This document shows, piece by piece, positions 1-10,935 of a DNA stretch of 64,000 nucleotides (positions are counted from its first letter, which is position 1; every line of letters starts with the position of its first letter). The DNA comes from DATAEG01 sp036258135 (lineage in GTDB: Bacteria > Actinomycetota > Actinomycetes > Mycobacteriales > Jatrophihabitantaceae). Position numbers and translations under genes: made by a program. The notes beneath the pieces are model-generated. The model did not search any database. It was not told where the DNA came from and saw only the letters and a program-made list of their open reading frames with translations. Where the stretch lies: the NCBI GenBank assembly GCA_036258135.1, contig DATAEG010000003.1, forward strand, positions 1 to 64,000, written 5' to 3'.

Positions 1-1
1 C

Positions 2-331
2 GGCGGGCAACTCACCGTCACCGCCGCCCTGCGGCTGGCCGGCGAGACCGACGTCATCCCCATCGTCATCGCAACCGACGGGATCCTCGGCTACGGCCGC
101 AGCCGCCGCATCGCCACCGCCAGCCAACGCCGCGCCCTCGCCGCCCGGGACGGCGGCTGCGGCTTCCCCGGCTGCGACCACCCTGCCGGACCGGACCGAG
201 GCACATCACCTCACCCCGTGGGAACAGGGCGCAGGCCGCACGCGATCCCGCCACCCTGGACCGACCCCACCCAAACACCCATCCGCAACACCATGCACGA
301 CACCACACTCGACCCGGTGCCCGCGGCGTGA
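2..331 (+). pseudogene. Decayed DUF222/13E12-type HNH endonuclease gene (3' part, cut by window edge)
   Basis: One frame carries the typical lead-in to the HNH domain of the DUF222/13E12-repeat family: a GRSRRIAT stretch, RRALAARDGGC and FPGCD, where the two Cys belong to the zinc-binding part. Right after this, near base 195, the expected EAHHLTPW metal-binding motif continues in the next frame, so a frameshift is visible. The first frame then resumes near base 245 with IPPPWTDPTQTPIRN, a tail normally found well beyond the HNH core. The segment that should hold the second half of the HNH motif is therefore missing. I infer an inactivated copy with at least one frameshift and an internal deletion. 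The 5' end lies outside the window. Confidence 0.7.
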
Positions 332-334
332 CAG

Positions 335-1075
335 CTAAAGCGAGCGCCGGTAGCGGGCGAAGAGCGCCCCGTCCTCCTCCATCAGCGCGTCCAACGTGAG
401 TCCTCTCGGGCGGTCGCCGAACGCTGACCCGGCGACGATCCGTCCGGGGCCGGGTCCGACGAGAAGCGGCGACATGGTCAGGCACAACTCGTCGCAGCCG
501 CCGTGCTGCACGAGGTGGCCGAAGAGCGACGGCCCACCTTCGCAGAGGACTCGGCTGAGACCGCGCGCGGAGAGTTCCGCGCGCAGCCGGACCACGTCGA
601 TCTCCTGTTCGCCGCATACCACGACGTCGGCCACCTCGGCGAGCGCGCTCCGCCGGTCGGCCGGGCTGCCCGCGGTGGTCACGACAATGGTCCGGGCGCC
701 AGGCAACGCTCCGGTGAACAGAGCCGACGAGTCGTCCAAGTCGAGCGACACGCTGACCACCGCGATCGGAAGGGCGTCCGGCAGTCCGTAGCGGCGCCGG
801 ACGTCGAGACGACGCTCGGTCGCCGTCACCGCGGCGTAGCCCTCCGCCCGAGCGGTTCCGGCGCCAACCAGGATCACGTCGGCGAGGTCGCGCAGTGCGG
901 CGAAGACGCGGTTGTCGCCCTCGGTCTGAAGGCCGCGGGAGAGTCCTCCGGCGCTGACCGCCCCGTCTACGCTGGCGATGAAGTTGGCTCGCACGCCGCC
1001 GGTCTCGAGCCAGTTGCGCCCGTACCAGGCGTGCAGATCGACGGACCCGGCCTGCTCGGGCAGCAGGGCGCGCAT
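335..1075 (-). CDS. RibD C-terminal-like pyrimidine reductase family protein
   Basis: The 246-residue product matches the stand-alone RibD_C/dihydrofolate reductase-fold family. It has NFIASVDG at 31-38 (substrate/NADPH pocket), a DVILVGAGT strand at 66-74, CEGGPSL at 179-185 and SPLLVG at 202-207. Members reduce a pyrimidine or related ring with NADPH; the true substrate of these actinobacterial paralogues is mostly unknown, and a complete riboflavin pathway is not present here. The start is the ATG that overlaps the treZ stop as ATGA, so the two genes are probably translationally coupled. An open frame continues 61 codons upstream but only as antisense/shadow of treZ. Confidence 0.85.
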   Translation of the reverse strand: MRALLPEQAGSVDLHAWYGRNWLETGGVRANFIASVDGAVSAGGLSRGLQTEGDNRVFAALRDLADVILVGAGTARAEGYAAVTATERRLDVRRRYGLPDALPIAVVSVSLDLDDSSALFTGALPGARTIVVTTAGSPADRRSALAEVADVVVCGEQEIDVVRLRAELSARGLSRVLCEGGPSLFGHLVQHGGCDELCLTMSPLLVGPGPGRIVAGSAFGDRPRGLTLDALMEEDGALFARYRRSL

Positions 1076-2835
1076 CAGGGCACCACGCGGATCACGGCGG
1101 CGGAATGGGCGGGCAGCTGGAGGCCGTGGCTGTCGAAGGTGAAGCCCGGCTCCGTGGCGACGACCACGTCGGTGATCGGATTGCCGACCGGAACGACCTG
1201 GGTATCCACGGCCAGGTTGGCCACCACCCGAAGCGCTCCCCGATGCAGCACCAGCCACCGGGCCGCTTCATCCCGGTCCATCGCGACCCGGTCCAGCCGC
1301 GGGTCGGTGAGGTCGGTCTCCCGATGCCGCGTGGCGATCAGCTTGCGGTACAGACGGAGCAGCTCATAGTGCCCTGGTTTCTCCGGCTCGGTCCAGTCCA
1401 GCTTGGAGAGCAGGAACGTCTGAGGGTCCTGCGGATCGGGCACCCGGTGGTCGTCGTTCCAGCCGAAATCCTCGAACTCGACGAACCGGCTCTCGCGGAC
1501 CGCCCGGCCCAGCTCTTCCTCAGGATGGGACGTGAAGAACTGCCACCGCGTCATAGCGCCCCACTCCTCGCCCATGAAGAGCATCGGCGTGAACGGCATC
1601 GACAGCAGCAGGAGCGCCCCCACCCGGAGCAGCCGGGGTTCCACCAGCTCGGTCAGCCGGTCACCCAGCGCGCGGTTGCCTACTTGGTCGTGGTCCTGGA
1701 GGCAGGCCACAAAGCGATAGCCGGGCACAGCGGCGCGGTCGACCGGTTTGCCGTGCTCGTGACCGAGGATGGTGGAATACGTGCCGTCGTGCAGAAACGC
1801 CGACGTCACCACCTTGGCCAACGCGTCGAGCGTGCCGAAGTCCACGTAGTAGCCCTGCCGTTCGCCGGTGAGCAGGGCGTGCAGCGCGTGGTGGACGTCG
1901 TCGTTCCACTGGGCGTCGATCCCGTAGCCGCCGCCGGCCTGCTCTGTGACCACGATCGGGTCGTTCAGGTCGGACTCGGCGATGAGGATCAGCGGTCGAG
2001 CGCTGTGCGCGCGCAGCGCGTCCACCTCGTTGGCCAGTTCGGCCACCAGATGCACCTTCGAGCGATCGACGAGCGCGTGCACCGCGTCCAACCGCAGTCC
2101 GTCGACGTGGTAGTCCTCGAGCCACATCAGCGCGTTCTCGATGATGAACCGGCGCACGTCCGGGCTGCCGTCGCCGTCGAGATTGACGACGTTGCCCCAG
2201 CTGTTCTCGACGCGCTTCAGGTACGGGCCGAACTCGGGCAGGTAGTTGCCGCTGGCACCGAAGTGGTTGTAGACGACGTCCAGGACGACCGCGAGCCCGC
2301 GCTGGTGGCAGGCGTCGACGAACCGCTTGAAGCCGTCCGGGCCGCCGAGCGGCTCGTGCACCGCGTACCAGCCGACCCCGTCGTAACCCCAGTTCCAGAC
2401 CCCGTTCACGGCGTTGATGGGCATGACCTCGACGTGGGTGATGCCCAGCTCGGCTAGATGGTCCAGGTGGCCGATGGCGCCGTCGAACGTGCCCTCCGCC
2501 GTAAACGTCCCGATGTGCATCTCGTAAATCACCGCGCCGGGCAGGTCGCGCCCGGTCCAGCCGCGGTCGGACCACGTATACGCATGCGTGTCGTACACCC
2601 GCGACATCTCGTGCACGCCGTTGGGCTGCCAGCGCGAGCGCGGGTCGGGCCGAGCCGCCGTAGCCTCGTCGATAAGGTAGCCGTAGTCGGTGCCGGGATC
2701 GGCCTGCGGCACCTCGACCGTCCACCAGCCGTCATGCTCGCGGCGCATGACCGTATCGAACGGTTGGCGTCCGTGGATCCTGGTACGCACCTGCATCCGC
2801 TCGGCGAACGGCGCCCACACGCGGAAGTACGTCAC
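1075..2835 (-). CDS. treZ: Malto-oligosyltrehalose trehalohydrolase
   Basis: This GH13 enzyme of 586 residues releases trehalose from maltooligosyl-trehalose, the last step of the TreYZ route from glycogen or maltodextrin. It starts with the family's N-terminal beta-sandwich (YFRVWAPFA) and continues into an alpha-amylase barrel: VVLDVVYNH at 183-191, GLRLDAVHAL with the nucleophile Asp250, LIAESDLNDP with acid/base Glu287, and HDQVGNR at 382-388. Length is usual for the family. Its partners treX and treY are in a separate minus-strand unit about 1.4 kb upstream, with a plus-strand polyphosphate kinase gene in between, so treZ probably has its own promoter. It overlaps the RibD-like gene by four bases. 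Confidence 0.95.
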   Translation of the reverse strand: MTYFRVWAPFAERMQVRTRIHGRQPFDTVMRREHDGWWTVEVPQADPGTDYGYLIDEATAARPDPRSRWQPNGVHEMSRVYDTHAYTWSDRGWTGRDLPGAVIYEMHIGTFTAEGTFDGAIGHLDHLAELGITHVEVMPINAVNGVWNWGYDGVGWYAVHEPLGGPDGFKRFVDACHQRGLAVVLDVVYNHFGASGNYLPEFGPYLKRVENSWGNVVNLDGDGSPDVRRFIIENALMWLEDYHVDGLRLDAVHALVDRSKVHLVAELANEVDALRAHSARPLILIAESDLNDPIVVTEQAGGGYGIDAQWNDDVHHALHALLTGERQGYYVDFGTLDALAKVVTSAFLHDGTYSTILGHEHGKPVDRAAVPGYRFVACLQDHDQVGNRALGDRLTELVEPRLLRVGALLLLSMPFTPMLFMGEEWGAMTRWQFFTSHPEEELGRAVRESRFVEFEDFGWNDDHRVPDPQDPQTFLLSKLDWTEPEKPGHYELLRLYRKLIATRHRETDLTDPRLDRVAMDRDEAARWLVLHRGALRVVANLAVDTQVVPVGNPITDVVVATEPGFTFDSHGLQLPAHSAAVIRVVP

Positions 2836-2862
2836 CGGCTAAGCCAACCACGCGGCCACTAC

Positions 2863-2868
2863 TAGGGT
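2863..2868 (+). promoter_or_regulatory. Candidate -10 hexamer TAGGGT for a leaderless ppk2 transcript
   Basis: TAGGGT fits the actinobacterial TANNNT -10 pattern and ends 7 nt before the ATG of the PPK2 gene. Transcription would start at or next to the start codon, and no Shine-Dalgarno sequence is visible. This is inferred from spacing alone. Confidence 0.45.
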
Positions 2869-2875
2869 TCGGCGC

Positions 2876-3730
2876 ATGGCCATCCCATCGATCCGAGACG
2901 CGCTGCGCGTGCCGCCGAGCAGGGACGGCACGATCGATCTCGGGCGGTATCCATCGGACGACACTCCGCTCGCGCCGGGGAAGAAGGGCAAGACGCTGGA
3001 GCGCGCCGCCGACGAGGGCGCCGAGATCGGCGAGCTTCAGGGCCGGCTCTACGCTCAGGGCACCACCGGCGATCCGCGGCGAATCCTGCTCGTCCTCCAG
3101 GGCATGGACACCGCCGGCAAAGGCGGCACCGTGGCGCACGTGGTCAGCGCGGTCGGCCCCGAGGGCTGTCGCATTGCCGCGTTCAAACGGCCCACCCCGG
3201 AGGAACTGGCGCACCACTTCTTGTGGCGGATCCGCAAGGAGCTGCCTGCGCCTGGCATCGTCGGCGTGTTCGACCGCTCGCACTACGAGGATGTCCTGGT
3301 CGTCAAGGTGCACGGGACCATCGACGACGCCGAGTGCGCCCGACGCTATGACGAGATCAACGCCTTCGAGCGCGAGTTGGTCGAATCGGGCACCACGCTC
3401 GTCAAGTGCTGGCTGAACATCTCCTACGACGAGCAGCGCGAGCGGCTGCTGGCCCGTCTGGACGAGCCGGAGAAGCACTGGAAGTTCAACGAGGCCGACA
3501 TCGACGAGCGCCGGAAATGGGGGCAGTACCAGGATGCGTATGCGGCCGCGCTCGCGCACACGTCGACCGAGCAGGCTCCGTGGTACGCCGTGCCCAGCGA
3601 CCACAAGTGGTACCGCAACTGGGCGGTGGCCGGCCTGCTCCTGGAGACGTTGCGCGGAATGGATCTCACCTATCCCGATCCCAGCCTGGACGTGCCCCGC
3701 CTCAAGGAGCGCCTGCGCCCGCCGAACTGA
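2876..3730 (+). CDS. Polyphosphate kinase 2 family protein (polyP:nucleotide phosphotransferase)
   Basis: The 284-residue protein is a single-domain PPK2. The Walker A loop GMDTAGKGG lies at 76-84 and the Walker B-like FDRSHYEDVL at 132-141, followed by the HWKFNEAD and WYAVPSDHKWYRNW segments typical of the family. PPK2 enzymes move phosphate between inorganic polyphosphate and nucleoside mono- or diphosphates. The sequence looks most like the class that makes ADP/ATP from polyphosphate, but I cannot fix the class or direction by eye. It is divergent from treZ, convergent with the PH-domain gene six bases downstream, and probably transcribed as a leaderless mRNA. Confidence 0.9.
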   Translation: MAIPSIRDALRVPPSRDGTIDLGRYPSDDTPLAPGKKGKTLERAADEGAEIGELQGRLYAQGTTGDPRRILLVLQGMDTAGKGGTVAHVVSAVGPEGCRIAAFKRPTPEELAHHFLWRIRKELPAPGIVGVFDRSHYEDVLVVKVHGTIDDAECARRYDEINAFERELVESGTTLVKCWLNISYDEQRERLLARLDEPEKHWKFNEADIDERRKWGQYQDAYAAALAHTSTEQAPWYAVPSDHKWYRNWAVAGLLLETLRGMDLTYPDPSLDVPRLKERLRPPN

Positions 3731-3736
3731 GCCGAC

Positions 3737-4186
3737 TCAGCGGCTCGGCGCCCGTCGCCGCAGTTCGCGGGCCATTTCCTCCAGCCGAACCCGCGCCTTG
3801 TGCACGGAGATCGGCTTCAACGGGAGCACGAGGGCGGGACGGACGTCGAACTCGGTCCCATCACTGCGGACGATGCGCAGCGTCAAGGCGCCGTGATGGC
3901 CTACCACCCGGATGTTGTCCAGGTCCTCCCAGTGCACAGACCGCTCGGACAGCACGCCGCGAGCGCCTATGCCGTCGTCGTCGGCGACCAGGTAGCTGCG
4001 GAGCGCGACGACGCCGCCCGCGATCAGGAGCAGGCTAATCATTCCGGCCAGGATGCGCACGGCCACGCCGAGATCGACGTACAGGGCGGGGAACAAGAAG
4101 ACGGCAGCCAGCACGAACAGGGTGGCGGTCTGCCACTCCGGGATTTTGTAGACGATCGGTGCCCGGCGGCGCGACGGCGTGGACAC
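3737..4186 (-). CDS. Small membrane protein with a PH-like (bacterial PH) domain
   Basis: The 149-residue product has two hydrophobic helices in its first half (about 20-40 and 44-64), joined by a short loop, then a cytosolic beta-rich segment with VHWEDLDNIRV and LTLRIVRSDG typical of actinobacterial bPH-like proteins. No enzymatic motif is visible. It follows treY by 14 bp on the same strand and may be cotranscribed with treX-treY, but nothing links it functionally to trehalose. Role unknown. Confidence 0.75.
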   Translation of the reverse strand: MSTPSRRRAPIVYKIPEWQTATLFVLAAVFLFPALYVDLGVAVRILAGMISLLLIAGGVVALRSYLVADDDGIGARGVLSERSVHWEDLDNIRVVGHHGALTLRIVRSDGTEFDVRPALVLPLKPISVHKARVRLEEMARELRRRAPSR

Positions 4187-4200
4187 AACGACAGACTAGG

Positions 4201-6473
4201 TCAGTCGGCCGAGCTCGGTCGGAGCAGCGCGACGGGGTAGGTGGCCAGCAAGCGGCCGAGATCAACGGTGCCGGCGTGCTCGACGCCGGTCAGGGCGTCG
4301 ACGAAACGCCCGTCGGGCAGATCCACGGTGGTGTCCCGCCACCCGCCCGACGTCTCCAGTCCCAGCGGCAGCCGGGTCACGAGGGTCACGGCGCCGCCGC
4401 GGTCGAAGCCGAGCAGGTGCTCCACCGCCGCTCCGCGCGCCAACACCGGCCGGTAGCCGCCGAACCATTCCGGGTTGTCGCGACGCAGCCGCAGCGCCCG
4501 CGACGTCACCCAGAGCTTGGCCCGGCCAGAGGCGTCCAGCGGCGGAGGTCCGGCGGCGTCGAGCTCGGCCAGCAGCCGCGCCCGCAGCCCGAGGTCCACC
4601 GCGCGACGGTTGTCGGGATCGACGAGTGAGTCGTCCCACAGCTCGGTGCCCTGATAGACGTCGGGCACGCCCGGCATGGTCAGCTGCACCAGCTTCTGGC
4701 CCAGCGCCACGACGAATGCGGCCGGCAATACTCTCTCGATCAGGCGCCGCAGGATCGCGCAGACGTCCGGGTCGTCATACGCCGCGTCCACGGCGGCGTG
4801 CACGGCTTTCTCGAAGTCGGCGTCGGGCTCACGCCAGGTCGTCGCGGCGGCGGCCTCGCGCATGGCCTTTTCGAGGTACGCGTGCATCCGCTCGCGCGCG
4901 ATCAAACCCGGCCGCGACGTCCCGACGAAGGTCTGCCAGAGCAATGCGGCCAACGCCGGGTCGGGTAGCGGCGCCCGGCCCTGTAGCGTGCGCAGGGCCG
5001 CGGCCCAGAGGTCATGGACCTCGGTCAGCACGATCTGGAAGGCGCGGACGTCCTCGCTGCGTTTGGTGTCGTGGGTGGAAAGCGTTGTCATACCGCGGGG
5101 CGCGTGCGCGAGCCGTTCTGCGGCGGCCGCGTGGAACCGCGCCACCGGCGCGCCGAACATGGCCGGGTCGCCGCCGACCTCGGTGAGCGCCCCGAGGCGG
5201 TTGTAGCGGTAGTACGCGGTGTCCTCGACGCCCTTGGCCATGACCGCGCTGCTGAACTGCTGGAAGCGCAGCGCCAGCTCGTCGTGCGGATCGCGCAGCC
5301 GGCTCAGCAGCGACTCGATCACAGTCCGGTCTTGGGGCGCCAGCGCCGCGACCGCCTGGTCGAGGTGATCGGTGCCGTCCGGCACGTAGCTGCGGTAGAC
5401 GGGGAAGTGGACGGCCAGTTCCGTCAGCGCTGCGGTCCCGCCGTGAACGCCGGCCAGCCGCCCGAGTCGCAGGGCCTCCGCGCGCAGCAGTGTCGTGGCG
5501 ATCAGGCGCTTGCCATCCGCCGCGTGGGCTGGCCACCCGCGGTCGTCGCCGGTGAGCTCGAGCTGGACGGCATCGAAGCCGGCCTGGCCGGCGGGATCGA
5601 CGAACGCCTCGGTGACGTCGGCGAGCGCGTCGTAGCCGGTCATGCCGTCGACCGGCCAGTCCGCCGGGAGCCGCTCGCCCCGCTTGGTGATCTTCTCCAC
5701 GGTGAGCCAGGCGTGGGGAGCCAGCTCGCGCAGCCAGGTCAGGTAGCCCTGCGGGTCACGCAGTCCGTCCGGGTGGTCGACGCGCAGCCCGTCGATCCCC
5801 AGTTCCGTCACCCAGCGGCGGATTTCGACGTGGGTGGCGTCGAAGACCGCGCGGTCCTCGACGCAGAGGCCAGCGAGCTCGGTGATGGCGAAGAATCGGC
5901 GGTAGTTCTGGCGCACGTCGGCGGCCGGGTACGGCGCCAACTCGTAGTGCTGCGCTGCACGGACCTCGGCAACCGAACCCGACGGCGTGTCCGGCGCCAA
6001 CGGGAACGTCCTGTCGTGGTAGCGCAGGACCTCGTTCGTGACGCTGATCTGCGGCTCGGCCTCCAAGCCGAGCACCGGCAGCAAGAGGCGGCCCTGGTCC
6101 CAGTCGATGTCGAACCACGACGCGTGCTGCGACTCCCGCCCGAGCCGCAGCACGTCCCACCACGGCGCATTTTGGGTGGCGTCGGCCACGCCCATGTGGT
6201 TGGGGACGATGTCCACGACCACGCCCAGGCCTCGTTCGTGGGCCTCTTCGACCAGCTCGGCCAGTGCCTGCGGACCGCCGCGCTCGGCGTCGACCCGGCT
6301 GTGGTCGACGACGTCATAGCCGTGATCGGAGCCGCGCACCGCCTGGAGTAGCGGCGAGAGGTAGACCGCCCCTGCGCCTAGAGCCACGAGGTAGTCCAAC
6401 GCGGCGGTGGCCGCCGACAGGTCGAAGTCCCGGCGGATCTGCAGGCGGTATGTGCTCGTCGGAACCGCCGGCA

Positions 6474-6474
<1 letters not shown>
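4201..6474 (-). CDS. treY: Malto-oligosyltrehalose synthase
   Basis: The 757-residue GH13 enzyme rearranges the reducing-end alpha-1,4 bond of a maltooligosaccharide to alpha-1,1, giving maltooligosyltrehalose for TreZ. It opens with PTSTYRLQ and YLSPLLQAVRGSDHGYDV, diagnostic for TreY. The catalytic features are GIDGLRVDHPDGL with Asp233, LTVEKI with Glu260, GMTGYD at 277-282 and STHDTKRSEDVRA. The ATG overlaps the treX stop as ATGA; the open frame reaches 20 codons further up but the family begins at this Met. The arrangement treX-treY is operonic. Confidence 0.95.
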
Positions 6475-8582
<2,108 letters not shown>

Positions 8583-8674
8583 GCCCCTCCTCACCCGATG
8601 ATCTTCCGTGATGATCCCGCCTGGCGCGCGCCCATCACCGCCTCCACCCTCCCATGGGGACCGTGACGGCCAGG

Positions 8675-8700
8675 TTGCCGGGCCGTCAGAGCGGTAATGT
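8675..8700 (+). promoter_or_regulatory. Weak candidate promoter for the ykoEDC transcript
   Basis: TTGCCG and TAATGT lie upstream of the TPP aptamer, but the 14-bp spacing is short for a housekeeping promoter. The -10 is the more convincing half, with a start expected near 8707. The rest of the stretch from the treX start to the aptamer shows nothing else I can support. Confidence 0.3.
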
Positions 8701-8726
8701 GATGTGGACAACCACACAGCAGGACA

Positions 8727-8828
8727 CGACAGGGGAGCACCCGATCCGACTGGATCGTGAGGGTGCTGAGAGTGCGGGCAGCCGCAGACCCTCGAACCTG
8801 ATCCGGGTAATGCCGGCGCAGGGAGTCG
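8727..8828 (+). promoter_or_regulatory. TPP (THI-box) riboswitch aptamer
   Basis: The conserved THI-box parts appear in order: GGGGAGC in the 5' strand, GGGTGCTGAGAG in the pyrimidine-sensing arm, then GAACCTGATCCGG and GTAATGCCGGCG followed by CAGGGAG closing P1. The aptamer binds thiamine pyrophosphate and normally turns off downstream genes. It lies 60 bp before ykoE, which fits control of thiamine-precursor uptake. Boundaries are approximate, set by pairing of GAC with GTC at the base of P1. Confidence 0.93.
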
Positions 8829-8859
8829 GGAACCCTCAGTGGCGCCGCGGGCGCCGCCC

Positions 8860-8884
8860 CCGTTCGTCCCACACGAACGGAAGG
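8860..8884 (+). promoter_or_regulatory. Hairpin overlapping the ykoE ribosome binding site (likely riboswitch output)
   Basis: CCGTTCGT pairs perfectly with ACGAACGG across a 5-nt loop, and the last two G of the stem are the first bases of the GGAAGG Shine-Dalgarno sequence before the ykoE ATG. A second GC hairpin (GGCGCC...GGCGCC) stands just upstream. This looks like a translation-blocking expression platform rather than an intrinsic terminator, since no T-run follows. Confidence 0.6.
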
Positions 8885-8890
8885 TCCACT

Positions 8891-9502
8891 ATGACCGCTA
8901 CATCCCACAGTGCGCCGGCGGTGGCGCGGATTCCGCGCTGGCGCACCGTCGACATCGTCGTCACCTCCGTTGTCGCTGCCATGTTCGGTGCCCTTTACTG
9001 GGCCTGGCAGTACATGCCGATCACGCAGATGTTCGGGTTCTTCCCGCCGTTCGCTGCGCTGCTCAACACCGTCTGGCTCATGGCCGGCCCGGTCGGTGCG
9101 CTCATCGTGCGCAAGCCCGGCGCGGCGATCTACACAGAGATGGTGGCCGCCCTCTTCGAGGCGCTCATCGGGACGCACTGGGGGACGTCGGTCCTCGTCT
9201 ACGGCCTGGTCGAAGGCGCCGGCGCCGAACTGGCCTTCCTGCTCTTCGCCTACCGCGTCTGGCGGCTGCCCGTCGCGCTGCTGTCCGGCGCCCTCGCCGG
9301 TGCCGCTATGGCCCTCTTGGACGTGTGGATCTACCGCTACTACACGGGCTGGAGCCTCGGCTACCAGCTCAGCTACCTGGCCGCGGCCGTGGCCGGCGGC
9401 GCCATCGTGGCCGGAGCGCTGTCGTGGTACTTGGTGCGGGCCATGGCGGCCACGGGCGTGCTCGCGCCGTTCGCCTCGGGACGCAGACAGCGACTCATTT
9501 GA
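8891..9502 (+). CDS. ykoE: ECF transporter substrate-binding (S) component, YkoE family
   Basis: The 203-residue membrane protein has about five or six hydrophobic helices and the family segments FGALYWAWQYMPITQMFGFFPPFAALLN and VYGLVEGAGAELAFLLFAYR. YkoE proteins bind thiamine or its hydroxymethylpyrimidine precursor for an energy-coupling-factor transporter. The upstream TPP riboswitch and the downstream paired ATPase and T component give strong context. The ATG follows GGAAGG that is part of the riboswitch output hairpin; in-frame upstream sequence is the aptamer. Its stop shares bases with the TTG start of ykoD. Confidence 0.92.
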   Translation: MTATSHSAPAVARIPRWRTVDIVVTSVVAAMFGALYWAWQYMPITQMFGFFPPFAALLNTVWLMAGPVGALIVRKPGAAIYTEMVAALFEALIGTHWGTSVLVYGLVEGAGAELAFLLFAYRVWRLPVALLSGALAGAAMALLDVWIYRYYTGWSLGYQLSYLAAAVAGGAIVAGALSWYLVRAMAATGVLAPFASGRRQRLI

Positions 9503-10935
9503 GCGGTGCCACGCTGCTCGCCCGACGCTGGGGCTGGCGCTACGCCGGCCGACGCGCCTGGGCGGTCGGCAATCTCGACCTGACCGTGCCGGCCGGGCAA
9601 CGGGTGTTGTTGCTCGGTGCGTCCGGGTCGGGCAAGTCGACGCTCCTGGTCGGCCTCGGCGGTCTGCTGCACGGCCAGGAGAGCGGGCAGGCGGCGGGGG
9701 AGCTCCTGGTCGACGGCGTCCCCGCCTACGAGGCCCGGCACCGCACCGGCTTTCTGCTCCAGGATCCCGACAGCCAGCTGGTGATGAGCCGCAGCGGTGA
9801 CGACGTGGCCTTCGGACCGGAGTGCCACGGCGTGCCGCCGGACCAGATCTGGCCGCGGGTGGACGAGGCGATGGATGCGGTCGGGTTCGGCTACGGCCGG
9901 GACCGCCCCACCGCCGCCCTCTCAGGAGGCGAGAAGCAACGGCTGGCGCTGGCCGGCCAGTTGGCCAACCGTCCCGGCTTGCTGCTGCTCGACGAGCCCA
10001 CGGCGAACCTCGACCCGGAGGGAGCCGCCTTGGTCCGAGAGGCGGTGGCCGCCGCGGTAGCGGCCACGGCATCGACGCTCGTCGTCGTCGAACACCGCGT
10101 CGAGGAATGGCTGCCGATTATCGATCGGGTCGTCGTCCTAGGGGACGGCGAGCTAGTGGCCGACGGCCCGCCGGATGAGGTCTTCGGCCGGCACCGTGAC
10201 GCGCTCGAACGCATGGGGGTGTGGGTGCCCGGCACGGTGGTCCGCGCCGCGGCGCCCCGGACCGTGGCGACGACGCCGGTGCTGCGCGCAGACGCCGTCA
10301 GCTACCGGCACCGGGGCGCACTCTTCGACGCGGTACGCGCCACGACCCTCTCCTTGCGGGCCGGCGAGGCCCTGGCGGTGGTGGGCCCGAACGGCTCGGG
10401 CAAGACCACCTTGGCGATGATGCTGGCGGGTCTGGCCCGGCCCCGGACCGGGTCGGTCCTGGCGCCGGACGCGAACCGCCCGCTGCACCGGCGGCGGCCG
10501 GCCTCGTTGGTGCGGGCGGTGGGCACGGTGTTCCAGCAGCCGGAGCACCAATTCGTCCGCTCCACCGTGCGCGACGAGCTCGTGCAGGCGCCGAAGCGGC
10601 TGGGCTGGTCGGCGGAGCGTTCCGCGGCCCGTGCCGACGACCTCCTCGACCGGCTCGGCCTCACCGTGTTGGCCGAGGCCAATCCGTTCACCTTGTCCGG
10701 CGGGCAGCAACGTCGTCTGTCGGTAGCGACCGCGTTGTCCGGGGCTCCGCCGGCACTGGTCCTCGACGAGCCGACGTTCGGCCAGGACGCCCGGACGTGG
10801 CGCGAACTGCTTCGCTTGCTCGAGGAGGTCCGGGACGCCGGAACTGCCCTGGTCACGGTGAGCCACGACCGTGCCTTCGTCACGGCGCTGGCCGACCGGG
10901 TGCTGCCCATGGCGGACGGGATGGTGGCCGCGTGA
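9499..10935 (+). CDS. ykoD: ECF transporter ATPase with two fused ABC domains, YkoD type
   Basis: The 478-residue protein contains two complete ABC modules. The first has Walker A GASGSGKST at 40-48, ALSGGEKQRLALA and LLLLDEPTANLD. The second has GPNGSGKTT near 300, TLSGGQQRRLSVA and LVLDEPTFGQD. Two heads in one chain are typical of YkoD. The start is inferred to be the TTG that overlaps the ykoE TGA; the open frame continues far upstream only because of GC bias and no better start lies near the domain. It would energise uptake through YkoE and YkoC at the inner face of the membrane. Confidence 0.9.
   Translation: MSGATLLARRWGWRYAGRRAWAVGNLDLTVPAGQRVLLLGASGSGKSTLLVGLGGLLHGQESGQAAGELLVDGVPAYEARHRTGFLLQDPDSQLVMSRSGDDVAFGPECHGVPPDQIWPRVDEAMDAVGFGYGRDRPTAALSGGEKQRLALAGQLANRPGLLLLDEPTANLDPEGAALVREAVAAAVAATASTLVVVEHRVEEWLPIIDRVVVLGDGELVADGPPDEVFGRHRDALERMGVWVPGTVVRAAAPRTVATTPVLRADAVSYRHRGALFDAVRATTLSLRAGEALAVVGPNGSGKTTLAMMLAGLARPRTGSVLAPDANRPLHRRRPASLVRAVGTVFQQPEHQFVRSTVRDELVQAPKRLGWSAERSAARADDLLDRLGLTVLAEANPFTLSGGQQRRLSVATALSGAPPALVLDEPTFGQDARTWRELLRLLEEVRDAGTALVTVSHDRAFVTALADRVLPMADGMVAA

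Noticed and set aside
8839..9498. N-terminal extension of ykoD across ykoE
   Set aside because: Low-complexity Arg-rich sequence antipodal to the YkoE frame; the TTG overlapping the ykoE stop gives a normal YkoD length.
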